Shown in pieces: positions 25,055 to 33,990 of a DNA stretch of 45,866 nt. Positions within the stretch are counted from its first letter, which is position 1, and each line of letters begins with the position of its first letter. The stretch is taken from NCBI GenBank assembly GCA_015066805.1, contig SVNP01000019.1:1-45866 (forward strand), written 5' to 3'. The stretch comes from Ruminococcus sp. Lineage in GTDB: Bacteria > Bacillota > Clostridia > Oscillospirales > Ruminococcaceae. The translations under genes and the position numbers were made by a program. The notes under the pieces are model-generated. The model did no database searches. It was not told where the DNA came from and worked only from the letters and a program-made list of their open reading frames with translations.

Positions 25055-26911
25055 TTATTTTCCGCTTTGGGATCTTGTGCCGGAATAATCCTCACCTGCC
25101 ACACGGTCATAGGTCAGCAGATCCAGCACCGCATTGCGGTCGTTTTCCTCCATAAACACGGAGGTGTAGATGGGATCTTCCTGCAACTGTGCCAGTACAG
25201 CAGCGTGGAAATCATCCACAGGGGCACCGGTCATCTCCAGCACCAGGCTGTTGAGGTAGAACACGGAGAACACTTCATCGGGCAGGCAGGCGGTATTCAG
25301 TTCATAGTTGCTCCAGATAAAGGCGGACTGATTATACAGCACACTGCAATTTGCGCTGTCAATGCCGATGGCATCATACAGATTATCTTCGCCGCGCATG
25401 GAGGGGAAGTGGTCACCTACAAACACCAGAACCGTCGGTTCGCCGCAGGCATTCAGCGCAGCGGTAAGCTGCTGCAGTGCCTTGCCTGTTTCCCGTATGC
25501 CTTCCAGATACAACGTCAGCTCGGAGTTGTTTTCCTTCCAGTCATAGGGCTGATGATTCTGCATGGTAGTGGTGTGGATAAACATGGGGGCATCACTTTG
25601 GCTGATAAGCTGTGCCACCTGAGAGAATACCGCGGCATCGGTGATATAGCCGTTGCCGAAGGTTTCGGCGGGAACGGTCATATTATCGTCAAAGATCATG
25701 GTATCAAAGCCGAAGGTGCTGTAAATGGTATCCCGATTGTAGAAGGTGCGGGTAAAGGGATGGACATAGGCGGTATCATAGCCCATATCCTTGTAATAGG
25801 ATACAAAGGAGGAGGGGGTGTCCACATCCAGCTTAGCCTGGGGGGTAATGGTATCCATCAGGCTGCGTACAGGCAGACCGAACAGCAGTTCAAACTCGGT
25901 ACGCACGGTGTAGGATGCAAAGGTGGGGACAGCTACTGTAAGCTGTGTGCCCTGCTGTGCCACTGCATCGAAGGCATCATAGGCATCGGTATCCAGCTTC
26001 AGGCCTTCCAGCGCACGGAAATCCGCAAAGGCCTCGGACATGACCACGATCACATTGGGCTTTACGCTTCCGGAGCCTTCCTTACCGCCCTTCAGCACAG
26101 CCTCCACCATCTGCTGATCGTATCCTTCCGGCTCCTGCAGTGCAGCTCCGATCTTTTCGGAGGTGGTTTCCACAATAAAGGCCAGCAGACTGTTGTTATC
26201 GTACTTTTCGTTGATGGAAAACGCATTTTCCGAAGCAGTGGTATCCACATCAAAGAAGCCGTAAACCGTTTCGGAGATACCGGGCACGCAGACAATGCCG
26301 GCATACATGGCAAGGCAGCCCATGGCAGGCAGTACACGCCTTCTGCCGTGGGCAGTAAAGGCGGGGTTCTGCCAGAACATAACACCCAGCACCACGATCA
26401 GCAGCAGCACATAGATCACCAGTGGCAGGTTGATCTGGATGTAAGCAAAGCTGGAGAGATTTTTGATGTTGGGGGCAAGGCTGATATCCACCAGCTTCAG
26501 GTGGTTGCCGTTGGTGTTGAATTTGAACAGCTCCACTACACTCAGCAGCATATAGGTCAAGCCCTGCAGCCATGCTGCCACCCAGACTCGATTGGTCAGC
26601 AGCAGCAGGAAGCAGTACATCAGGTATGCCATGAGAAAATCGAAGATCAGCACGCTGGTACGGTTGATGCAGAATTCCAGAAATTCGGAGATCTGCACAA
26701 ACTGATTCAGCTCTGCCAGACAAACGATAAACACGGGGAACAGCCATGTCAGTACAGCATTGAGCCTGCGGTCACGCTGCTGATTGGCGGTACGTTCCGC
26801 CTGCATTTTGCGGTAACGCTCCTGCAGGGCGGCTTTGATTTGCTGCAGGCGGCTTTGGGAGCCTTCGGCAGCGGGGGTAACAGTAGTTTCTTTTTCTTTT
26901 GTGATTTGCAT
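25055..26911 (-). CDS. LTA synthase family membrane sulfatase-fold enzyme (LtaS-like)
   Basis: About 618 residues. A cytoplasmic Gln/Lys/Arg-rich N-terminus (~1-50) is followed by five membrane helices (~55-215) and an extracellular sulfatase-fold domain (~285-600). Residues matching LtaS metal and catalytic sites (numbering from the ATG at 26917): Glu295 in VMSEAF, Thr337 in SYTVRTEF as the likely nucleophile, His454 in QNHQPY, Asp501-His502 in GDHFPS. It should transfer phosphoglycerol or a related group onto a surface polymer or glycan. The first ATG is almost on top of the AGAGG site, so the ATG two codons later (26911) is preferred. The gene starts about 40 nt after the GT-C-like gene in the same operon. 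Confidence 0.9.
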   Translation of the reverse strand: MQITKEKETTVTPAAEGSQSRLQQIKAALQERYRKMQAERTANQQRDRRLNAVLTWLFPVFIVCLAELNQFVQISEFLEFCINRTSVLIFDFLMAYLMYCFLLLLTNRVWVAAWLQGLTYMLLSVVELFKFNTNGNHLKLVDISLAPNIKNLSSFAYIQINLPLVIYVLLLIVVLGVMFWQNPAFTAHGRRRVLPAMGCLAMYAGIVCVPGISETVYGFFDVDTTASENAFSINEKYDNNSLLAFIVETTSEKIGAALQEPEGYDQQMVEAVLKGGKEGSGSVKPNVIVVMSEAFADFRALEGLKLDTDAYDAFDAVAQQGTQLTVAVPTFASYTVRTEFELLFGLPVRSLMDTITPQAKLDVDTPSSFVSYYKDMGYDTAYVHPFTRTFYNRDTIYSTFGFDTMIFDDNMTVPAETFGNGYITDAAVFSQVAQLISQSDAPMFIHTTTMQNHQPYDWKENNSELTLYLEGIRETGKALQQLTAALNACGEPTVLVFVGDHFPSMRGEDNLYDAIGIDSANCSVLYNQSAFIWSNYELNTACLPDEVFSVFYLNSLVLEMTGAPVDDFHAAVLAQLQEDPIYTSVFMEENDRNAVLDLLTYDRVAGEDYSGTRSQSGK

Positions 26912-26950
26912 TTTCATTCCTCTATTCCGGTCTGGGGCGCCTGCATTCCA

Positions 26951-29824
26951 TCAGGCATTCGGGTAAGCGTAAAGGGCGGCATCCACAGCGACAGCCTTAC
27001 CAAATTGTCCTGCATCCTCTCCGCGGAACAGCAGGCGGATATTGGTGATGGCATCGCTGCAATACCATTGAGGCATCACACTCAGGGGAATGAGCATGGT
27101 GCCCTGAGAAACAATAAAGTCCACATCTGTGGTGCCTTGCAGTCCGCAGGCATCGTAGGTGAAGGAAAGAGTACCTTTCGTGCCTTCGGCGATATCGGTG
27201 ACAGTCAGCTTCAGAAAATCGCAACTGCTGCCGTTGACGGCTTGGCTGCTCTGCAATTTGCAGGTTATGGTATTGCCCAGCCTGCCGCCTGTATCTGTCT
27301 GCAAGGAGGTGGTACAGGGCAGCAGATCTTCTGCCGCCTCTGCTTTTGCCCATACCTTGGGCAGAAGCTGCAGATCCTCAGGTGTCATCATCTGGAAGAA
27401 CCGCAGCCAGTTGAGTCTTGCGTTTGCGGGGAGATCACTGCCCTTGGTCATAAACAGTATCGTACCGCAGGTATAGGGCAGATAGTCTTCCTCCAGCAGC
27501 CATTTGTAAATGGGAAAACAGCGCATGGAGGTGGGCATTTCGTCAATGAGGGTACCGTTCTGGAGGATCACCAGCTTGGGCGGAGCCTCTTTGAGCTGTT
27601 CCAGCGCACGCTGCTGCATGGTATGGTTGCTGATATTGTACAGCGAGGTGTATTTTGTGGCAAGCTTCTGATCTGCCGCAACGGTTAACCCGATATGCAG
27701 GGTGCCGTTGAATACGGTATCGGTTTCTTCGGTACAGACCGCATTGCAGACAGCGGCATAATCGGCGGCGATCCTTGCCTTGTATTCGGGCAGCAGACCC
27801 TCACCCAGCTTGGGCAGACCCATGTCTTCTCCGCTGACTGTGATCTGATCGGTGGGAATACCGCCCCATTCTGTTTGCAGCATGGGGGTCATCACCGGCA
27901 GAACATCGCAAAGGCATAAGGTAAATCCGATGACCGCACTTCCTATGCTCCACAGGGTGCGTTTGCCGGCAGAAGAATCACTGTGTCGGTATAGGGCTGC
28001 CAGCATGGGGAGCATCACGCACACCGCCAGCAGCATATAAAAGAACACTGCACGGTCGCCGTCATCATAGCGCACAAAGATGTAATTTGCCGTAAGGGGA
28101 GCCGCAAACAGCGTCAGCAGCAGGCTGTCCGTAATATGGTATCGGTCTGCCTTGTGACGATACTGCCACCACATCACCAGCAAAAAGACGATAAACAAGG
28201 GCATTGCGAATTTTCGCAGCCAAGGCAGTGCGGCAGATGCTGCATCCAGATCGCCTTCCGCGAACATGGCACTGCCATTTGTCGAAGCGGTGGTACCTGC
28301 ATTCTCCAGAATATACTGTACGATATGCAGGAAAACGGGAATATAACACAATCCGCAGATGAGCAGGGGAATAAAGCACATCAGCCAATATTTGCGGGTA
28401 GTGGGCGCTTTGAGTGCAAGCCATTGTGCTCTGCCCGCCGCGGAAAGACTGCGCCGCAGCAGCACCGGAAGAAAGGCAATGGCCATAACTCCGCCGATGG
28501 AAGGATTCCACAGAACGCCGGCCATGGAGAGCCACACCCACAGATATGCACTTTTGATGGCATCTTCCCGTACACGGCTGCTGTTGAGGATCATCCATGC
28601 GACAAAAGCCATGAGCCAGCGGATCATGTAATTGTATCCGTATGCGGTAAATACCGTGGGGTGCAGCAGAAGCAGCATCAGCAGAGAAGCCGCCGTTTTT
28701 TGTTTGGCTGTCAGCCATACCACGGCAGCCAGCACACAAATGGCCAAGGTGTTGCCAATGACCACTCCGCCCGAAAGTGCAGCCATGGAACCGTCATAGA
28801 ACAAGGCAGCCGTCAGACTGTAAACATAATCGCACAGGCCGTGGATAGGATAAAAATCGAAGTATGGCAGGCTGCCGTAGGAAAGAAGCTGCTGCGTTGT
28901 AACAGCGTATTCGCCGTAGTGGAACCAATCGCTGAGCATGGCGTAATTGGGGATGCAGTATCCCAGTATGGCGGCCATGCAGATCACGGAAGAAAGCCAA
29001 AGGACCTCTGTTTTTTTGCGGAAGCTCCTGACGGCAAGAAAAAGCATCAGCCCGAAGCTCACCAGACAAAACACCATCCACAGGGGAGAGTGGTGATAAA
29101 ATACTACAGTATCATCGCTTTGACGATACGGGAACCGCCACAGATACAGAAATACCAGCGGCAGGAACAACTGCGTGAAGTGAATGGACTTTTCCAAGAA
29201 CTGCGGCAAAGCTCTGATGCACAGGATGAGGAGCATATCTGCGATCAGCAGGGCAAGACCTGCGGTCTGTGTCATTTCTGCTGTCCACAGCTTGGGGAAA
29301 AAGCAGAACATTCCCTGCCCGATGATCTGGGCGATGTATTGGTGCAGCAAAAGCAGCAGCACGGTCTGCTTCAGTGTTTTGCTGTGGGCATTGCGGCAGA
29401 TCACCAGATAGTACATGGCTGCCGCAGCTCCGCCGATTACGCACAGCAAGGAGACATAGTATCTTCCCAGCCAGAGTATCATCATGCAGAAAACGGGGAG
29501 CAGCTCTGCTGCCGGTAGTTTTTCGCATACGGGCTTCCAGCCGTTGAGCAAAAATCCGAACAGGAAAAAACACACGGGCACACCCAGCATCAGCAGATTC
29601 ATTACCTGCAGCTCTGCTGTTTTGTTGACATCAAACCAGGTGGCGTAGGTGACGGTAAATTCCTTGTAGATCTCTGTGGCATCGGTAATGCCCCATTCAC
29701 AGAGAATGCGGTATAAGGTAAAGAATGTCAGCAAAAGGGTTTCTGCCAGATGCAGCTTGCTATGGGGCAGAAACAGGCTGCAAAGGGTCTCATGCAGCGT
29801 TTTTTTGGAATTTGTCGGTTTCAT
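26951..29824 (-). CDS. large integral membrane protein, GT-C glycosyltransferase-like
   Basis: 957 residues with about 14 membrane helices in residues ~25-640 and a soluble, probably extracytoplasmic C-terminal domain (~650-957). The loop at 299-329 carries D299, H302, E305 (DWFHYGEY) and P320-Y321-x-D323 with H328-G329 (PYFDF..IHG), a pattern I associate with GT-C-type membrane transferases using polyprenyl-phosphate sugars; this is motif recognition only, not a family match. Unusually, that loop follows some eight helices rather than helix 1, so there is a large extra N-terminal membrane domain. Its ATG overlaps the stop of the LRR-dockerin gene by one base (TAATG), and an LtaS-like gene follows, suggesting surface-polymer modification. 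Confidence 0.65.
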   Translation of the reverse strand: MKPTNSKKTLHETLCSLFLPHSKLHLAETLLLTFFTLYRILCEWGITDATEIYKEFTVTYATWFDVNKTAELQVMNLLMLGVPVCFFLFGFLLNGWKPVCEKLPAAELLPVFCMMILWLGRYYVSLLCVIGGAAAAMYYLVICRNAHSKTLKQTVLLLLLHQYIAQIIGQGMFCFFPKLWTAEMTQTAGLALLIADMLLILCIRALPQFLEKSIHFTQLFLPLVFLYLWRFPYRQSDDTVVFYHHSPLWMVFCLVSFGLMLFLAVRSFRKKTEVLWLSSVICMAAILGYCIPNYAMLSDWFHYGEYAVTTQQLLSYGSLPYFDFYPIHGLCDYVYSLTAALFYDGSMAALSGGVVIGNTLAICVLAAVVWLTAKQKTAASLLMLLLLHPTVFTAYGYNYMIRWLMAFVAWMILNSSRVREDAIKSAYLWVWLSMAGVLWNPSIGGVMAIAFLPVLLRRSLSAAGRAQWLALKAPTTRKYWLMCFIPLLICGLCYIPVFLHIVQYILENAGTTASTNGSAMFAEGDLDAASAALPWLRKFAMPLFIVFLLVMWWQYRHKADRYHITDSLLLTLFAAPLTANYIFVRYDDGDRAVFFYMLLAVCVMLPMLAALYRHSDSSAGKRTLWSIGSAVIGFTLCLCDVLPVMTPMLQTEWGGIPTDQITVSGEDMGLPKLGEGLLPEYKARIAADYAAVCNAVCTEETDTVFNGTLHIGLTVAADQKLATKYTSLYNISNHTMQQRALEQLKEAPPKLVILQNGTLIDEMPTSMRCFPIYKWLLEEDYLPYTCGTILFMTKGSDLPANARLNWLRFFQMMTPEDLQLLPKVWAKAEAAEDLLPCTTSLQTDTGGRLGNTITCKLQSSQAVNGSSCDFLKLTVTDIAEGTKGTLSFTYDACGLQGTTDVDFIVSQGTMLIPLSVMPQWYCSDAITNIRLLFRGEDAGQFGKAVAVDAALYAYPNA

Positions 29825-31197
29825 TATGCTTCAATAGGGGCCTTGGCGTACAAGGCCAGACCTTTCAGGTAGGCAGTAACATCGTCTATATCCACAAGGC
29901 TGTCGCTGTTGCAGTCCAAGGCAGGGGCGGCAACGGATGCGGAGCCGTCGGCTTCGGTGATGATCTTTGTCAGCAATACGGCATCGGCAACCGAGCAAAC
30001 GGCATCGGCGTTGTAATCCTGAAGAATGGGCAGCACCACAAAGGGCATATTGCCGTGATTGCATACTTCCTCCGCAACGGTGCCTTCATAGCAGTAGACC
30101 ACCAGTTGGTTGCCCAAGGTAAAGGCGTCGGATTCCAGTGAGGTTACAGATGCGGGAATCAGCAGCTTTTTGACGGAGGAGCAATAAACAAACGCCATAC
30201 TGCCCACAGAGACCAGCCCCTTGGGCAGATGGATCTCCTTAAGAGCGGTACAGGCCTGCAATGCACCTGTACCGATAGATGTTACGGTAGATGGGATCTT
30301 CAGTTCTGCCAGAGCGGCACAGCCGTTAAACATCTGATCGGGGATCTCCGCAGTGCCTTCCGGCAGAGAAGCAGTGGCCATGGCACGGCATCCGCTGAAT
30401 GCGGCGGCTCCGTACACTGTACATTGTGTCAGATCGGGCATTGCGGTCATGGAAGAACATCCGCTGAAGGCCTGCTGCCCGACGGAAGTTACAGTACCCA
30501 ATATAGTGCATTCTGTCATAGCGGAGCAGCTTCGGAATGCGTTTGGAGCGATCTCCGTGACTCCGGTGGGAACGGTGATCGCTGTCAGTCCGCTGCAGCC
30601 GAAGAATGCGGATTCTCCGATGCTTGTGACTGCTGCGGGGATCGGACACTCTGTCAGAGCCTTGCAGCCGTTAAAGCAATGTGCGGGGATCTCGGTAATG
30701 CCCTCAGGCAGTACCAGCGATTGCAGCTTGACGGAGAGCGTAAAGCAGCCTTCTCCCACAGATTCCAGTGCAGAGGGCAGCTCCAGCTCGGTCAGGGAGG
30801 CCATTTCCGCAAAGGCATAGGCACCGATCTCCGTAAGATTGGGCGAAAGGGTAACAGTTTTCAACGCATTGCAGTCATAAAAGGCGTAGTCACCGATAGA
30901 AGTGACGGTATCGGGCATGGTAACGCTCAGCGAAGCCTTGCCGTTTTGGTCGGGACTGAATGCGTAGTCACCGATGGCGGTAACGGCTGCGCCGCCCAGT
31001 GTATCGGGAATAGTAACATATGCGGCAGTACCCACATACTCCGTGACGGTTGCGCCTTCTGCGGTAAGTGCGTAGGCAAACCCGTTTTCTGTCAGGATCT
31101 CATCTTCCGCAGCGGTACAGGGCAGAGCTGCCGTATGCAGCAATACGGAACCGGCAGCCAGTAAAGCAAATCCGTATTGAGACTTGGGCTGTTTCAT
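29824..31197 (-). CDS. secreted BspA-type leucine-rich repeat protein with dockerin
   Basis: 457 residues: a signal peptide (1-~29, ending PCTAA), about a dozen LRR_5 repeats of ~22-24 residues (~55-375; e.g. VTSIGDYAFYDCNALKTV), and a C-terminal dockerin (~393-448; DYNADAVCSVADA and DCNSDSLVDIDDV). The first calcium loop has Ala/Val-Cys in place of the usual Gly-Asp-Gly-like residues, so its Ca binding may be weaker. No catalytic domain is present, so it is probably a binding or adhesion module displayed on the cellulosome. It heads an operon: the stop codon shares one base with the start of the GT-C-like gene. GGGAGG lies upstream of the ATG; only a -10-like TATAAT (31227-31222) is recognisable as promoter. 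Confidence 0.9.
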   Translation of the reverse strand: MKQPKSQYGFALLAAGSVLLHTAALPCTAAEDEILTENGFAYALTAEGATVTEYVGTAAYVTIPDTLGGAAVTAIGDYAFSPDQNGKASLSVTMPDTVTSIGDYAFYDCNALKTVTLSPNLTEIGAYAFAEMASLTELELPSALESVGEGCFTLSVKLQSLVLPEGITEIPAHCFNGCKALTECPIPAAVTSIGESAFFGCSGLTAITVPTGVTEIAPNAFRSCSAMTECTILGTVTSVGQQAFSGCSSMTAMPDLTQCTVYGAAAFSGCRAMATASLPEGTAEIPDQMFNGCAALAELKIPSTVTSIGTGALQACTALKEIHLPKGLVSVGSMAFVYCSSVKKLLIPASVTSLESDAFTLGNQLVVYCYEGTVAEEVCNHGNMPFVVLPILQDYNADAVCSVADAVLLTKIITEADGSASVAAPALDCNSDSLVDIDDVTAYLKGLALYAKAPIEA

Positions 31198-31426
31198 TGC
31201 AATATCCCTCCCGTATATAACATTATAGATGTAATGCTTTGCGTCCCTATCATTTTATCATAATGCGCCGTGATTGTCCAGTGTTTTCCGTGATTTTTAA
31301 GAAATTCTTCAATAATCATAAAAAATCTGTCTGCACGCCCTCATATTTTGACTGTACTTCAGCGGCGTACATCCGTTTTCACGAAAAGTACAGTTTTGAT
31401 GACGAAAACTTTGTGAAAGCGGCCAA
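31198..31426. other. divergent intergenic region, LRR-dockerin / aspartokinase
   Basis: It holds a minus-strand TATAAT (31227-31222) for the LRR-dockerin operon, without a matching -35 box, and is otherwise AT-rich with no gene seen. The missing -35 suggests an activator-dependent promoter, but that is inference. Confidence 0.5.
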
Positions 31427-31455
31427 TTGATTTTTTGAGGCAAATCAGGTATACT
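31427..31455 (+). promoter_or_regulatory. promoter of aspartokinase
   Basis: TTGATT (31427-31432), 17 bp, TATACT (31450-31455), 52 bp upstream of the ATG. Confidence 0.75.
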
Positions 31456-31506
31456 GTTATCATAGAATCATAATAGGATCTTTTACAAGAGGAAAGGACG
31501 ATTTTT

Positions 31507-32868
31507 ATGGCAGCAGTACAGTTGAAGACCGTCAAGTTCGGCGGCAGCAGCCTTGCAGATGCGGCACAGTTCCGCAAGGTAAAGGCAATTATCGAATCCG
31601 ACCCCGGCAGATGCTTTGTAGTGCCTTCCGCACCCGGTAAGCGTCACAGCAAGGATGTGAAGGTCACCGATATGCTTTATCAGTGCCAGCAGCTTGCGGC
31701 GGAGGGAAAGGATTTTTCTCAGACCCTTGCACAGATCCGTGAGCGATATATGGAGATCGCCAATACGCTGTCGGTATCTTTTGATCCCACCGCAGCACTG
31801 GAAAAGATCGAGGCAGATCTGAAGGCGGGTGCCTCCAAGGATTACGCTGCCAGCCGCGGTGAATATCTCAACGGTATGCTGCTGAGCGAATATCTGGGCT
31901 TCCCCTTTGTGGATGCCGCAGAGGTGGTTTGCTTTACCGAAGCAGGCGTGTTCCGTATGGATGACACCATGCAGAAGATGCGTGCCCGTCTGAAGGGCTT
32001 GGAGCGTGCGGTGGTCCCCGGTTTTTACGGCGCAACCGATGACGGGCGGATCATCACCTTCTCCCGCGGTGGCTCTGATGTGACCGGATCTCTGGTGGCA
32101 AGAGCGACCCGCAGCGATATCTACGAAAACTGGACGGACGTTTCCGGCGTGCTGGTGGCAGATCCCCGTATTGTGCCTGATGCTGCCGTCATCAACACCG
32201 TGACCTATGAGGAGCTGCGAGAGCTTTCCTATATGGGTGCTACCGTGCTGCATGAGGATGCGATCTTCCCGGTAAGAGCAGCAGGCATTCCCATCAATAT
32301 CCGCAATACCAATGAGCCGGAGGCTCCCGGCACCTTTATTGTTGCCGATGACAGCGCAGAAAGTGATGTGGAGACCGGTTACACCATCACCGGTATTGCC
32401 GGCAAGAAGGGCTTCTGTGCCATCAATATTCAAAAGGCTATGATGAATGCCGAGCTGGGCTTCTGTCGCAAGGTGCTGACTGTGCTGGAGGATAACGGTA
32501 TTTCCTTTGAGCATATGCCCTCCGGTATTGATACCATGACCCTGATCCTGCCCGAGGATGCGATCCGTGGCAAGGAAAAGACTGTGCTTTCGGGTATCCG
32601 CAAGGCAGTTTCTCCCGATCGCTGTGAGATCGAGCATGGTATTTCCCTGCTGGCTGTGGTAGGCAGAGGTATGCGCCGTACCCGTGGTACCGCCGCAAGA
32701 ATTTTTGCTGCTCTTGCCCATGCCCGTATCAATATCAAGATGATCGACCAGGGCTCCAGTGAGCTGAATATCATCATCGGTCTGCTGGATGGCGATTTTG
32801 AGGAAGCTGTCCGCCGTATTTATGAGATTTTCATTACCGGTGCCAGCGTTACCGTAGACGAAGATTGA
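31507..32868 (+). CDS. aspartate kinase
   Basis: A 453-residue enzyme that phosphorylates aspartate, the first step toward lysine, methionine and threonine. The N-terminal kinase domain has the signature KFGGSS (10-15), SRGEYLNGMLLSEYL, FSRGGSDVTGSLVA and NWTDVSGVLVADPRI, then the TYEELRELSYMGATVLHEDAI block. Two ACT domains follow (~290-450), so feedback control by an amino-acid end product is likely; which one cannot be told. The length and insert around residues 60-110 fit the longer monofunctional class rather than the ~400-residue LysC type. It stands alone with its own promoter and terminator. AAGAGGAAAGG lies upstream of the ATG. Confidence 0.95.
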   Translation: MAAVQLKTVKFGGSSLADAAQFRKVKAIIESDPGRCFVVPSAPGKRHSKDVKVTDMLYQCQQLAAEGKDFSQTLAQIRERYMEIANTLSVSFDPTAALEKIEADLKAGASKDYAASRGEYLNGMLLSEYLGFPFVDAAEVVCFTEAGVFRMDDTMQKMRARLKGLERAVVPGFYGATDDGRIITFSRGGSDVTGSLVARATRSDIYENWTDVSGVLVADPRIVPDAAVINTVTYEELRELSYMGATVLHEDAIFPVRAAGIPINIRNTNEPEAPGTFIVADDSAESDVETGYTITGIAGKKGFCAINIQKAMMNAELGFCRKVLTVLEDNGISFEHMPSGIDTMTLILPEDAIRGKEKTVLSGIRKAVSPDRCEIEHGISLLAVVGRGMRRTRGTAARIFAALAHARINIKMIDQGSSELNIIIGLLDGDFEEAVRRIYEIFITGASVTVDED

Positions 32869-32874
32869 ATGTCC

Positions 32875-32912
32875 AAGCCGCATTTCGAGCTATGTACGAA
32901 GTGCGGCTTTTT
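32875..32912 (+). terminator. terminator of aspartokinase
   Basis: AAGCCGCA...TCG pairs with CGA...TGCGGCTT with small internal mismatches, followed by TTTTT. Confidence 0.8.
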
Positions 32913-32992
32913 GCAGTTATGCAATCAACCATGGTGAAAAGGAGCTTTGATGCAATGACTGGATTTTCCATGGAAGAAATCCTCAAAAGCAA

Positions 32993-33021
32993 TTGACAAA
33001 CGAGGAAAAGTCTGTTATAAT
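32993..33021 (+). promoter_or_regulatory. consensus promoter of the cytidylate-kinase-like gene
   Basis: TTGACA (32993-32998), 17 bp, TATAAT (33016-33021) with a TGT extension, 95 bp before the ATG. Confidence 0.92.
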
Positions 33022-33115
33022 AAACTTGTGTTGAAAAGCAGATGTTTTTTGTGTATTTTCAACAACAAATCATGTTGCTGTGCTGCGACAGAACCTTCAT
33101 TGGAGGCGATCGTAT

Positions 33116-33736
33116 ATGAATCCAATCCTCATCACCATCAGCCGTGAGTACGGCAGCGGCGGCCGTGAAATTGCCCAGCGTCTTTCCGATCTGCTGGAGA
33201 TCCCTGTGTTTGACCGCAAGCTGATTGATATGACTGCCGACAAGTGCGGCTATTCCACCAAGTTTATTCAGGAAAACGAGGAACGGATGACCAATTCCTT
33301 CCTGTTTAACATTGCCGTAACGGGCAATTACACACCCTTTCATCATGCCCATAATGCGGAATCTGTGCCCCAGGATTATGTGTTCCTGACCCAGAGCCGT
33401 ATCATCAAAACCCTGGCAGAGCAGCATTCTTCTGCCATTTTTGTGGGCCGCTGCGCCGATTATATCCTGCGGGAGAACCCCAACCTCTTCAGCGTGTTTA
33501 TCACCTCGGATATTGACTCCCGTGTGAAGCGTGCCGTGGAGGAATATGGCATTGCACCCGAGAAGGCTGTTTCGGTGGTCAACCGCAAGGATAAGGCACG
33601 CCGCCGCCACTACAACTACTACACCGGCATGGATTGGGGTACCTGCTCCAATTACCATATGGTGCTGAATACAGGCAAGCTGGGAATTGCATCCGCAACG
33701 GGTATTTTGGCAGATGTACTCAGCGACCGCCGATAA
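33116..33736 (+). CDS. cytidylate kinase-like protein
   Basis: A 206-residue P-loop kinase of the cytidylate_kin2 type: ITISREYGSGGREIAQRL at the N-terminus (P-loop GSGGRE, residues 13-18), FDRKLIDM, the GRCADYILRENPNLFSVFI block, and a basic lid NRKDKARRRHYNYYTG. This group is widespread in gut Clostridia and Bacteroidetes alongside a canonical cmk elsewhere, and its true substrate is uncertain. The start at 33116 follows GGAGGCGATCGTAT; an upstream in-frame ATG at 33080 has no ribosome binding site. Confidence 0.9.
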   Translation: MNPILITISREYGSGGREIAQRLSDLLEIPVFDRKLIDMTADKCGYSTKFIQENEERMTNSFLFNIAVTGNYTPFHHAHNAESVPQDYVFLTQSRIIKTLAEQHSSAIFVGRCADYILRENPNLFSVFITSDIDSRVKRAVEEYGIAPEKAVSVVNRKDKARRRHYNYYTGMDWGTCSNYHMVLNTGKLGIASATGILADVLSDRR

Positions 33737-33801
33737 ATTGCACGAAATCTTCTCTCTTTTCCGATGAAATACCATCAAGCAGACAAAGTTTGCGTGTTTT
33801 C

Positions 33802-33831
33802 TTGCAATTCTGCTGTCCGGTATGGTATAAT
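33802..33831 (+). promoter_or_regulatory. promoter upstream of the sugar-nucleotide dehydratase
   Basis: TTGCAA (33802-33807), 18-bp spacer, TATAAT (33826-33831) with a TGG extension. Confidence 0.75.
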
Positions 33832-33846
33832 CAAAGGAAGTGAATT

Positions 33847-33990
33847 ATGAAAAATCGGCATCACGGCCTTTTGCCCCGGGCAGCAGGCTGTGATTTGCTG
33901 TGCTGCACCGTTTTGTGCGGCAGGATGCAGGATGTAATGCGAATCGGGGAAAATAAAAAAGGGAGAATACATACATTATGTTTCGAATGA
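33847..33990 (+). CDS. possible 47-residue leader peptide
   Basis: A short frame right after the promoter with a good ribosome binding site (AAAGGAAG, 6 nt before the ATG). It encodes a basic, Cys-containing peptide (MKNRHHGLLPRAAGCDL at the start) and its TGA overlaps codon 4 of the dehydratase gene, forming ATGA at 33987-33990. It resembles no family. It could be a translated leader that couples to the dehydratase, or a chance frame; it is too short to judge by composition. Confidence 0.4.
   Translation: MKNRHHGLLPRAAGCDLLCCTVLCGRMQDVMRIGENKKGRIHTLCFE

Noticed and set aside
29824-31197. LRR repeats as an antisense or enzyme-coding region
   Set aside because: The repeats are classic BspA-type LRR_5 with signal peptide and dockerin on the minus strand; plus-strand frames (for example 30229-31164) are Cys/Ser-rich shadows.
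33139-33190. Canonical cytidylate kinase (cmk)
   Set aside because: The P-loop context ISREYGSGGRE and the basic lid fit the cytidylate kinase-like group rather than canonical Cmk, so the gene symbol cmk was not assigned.
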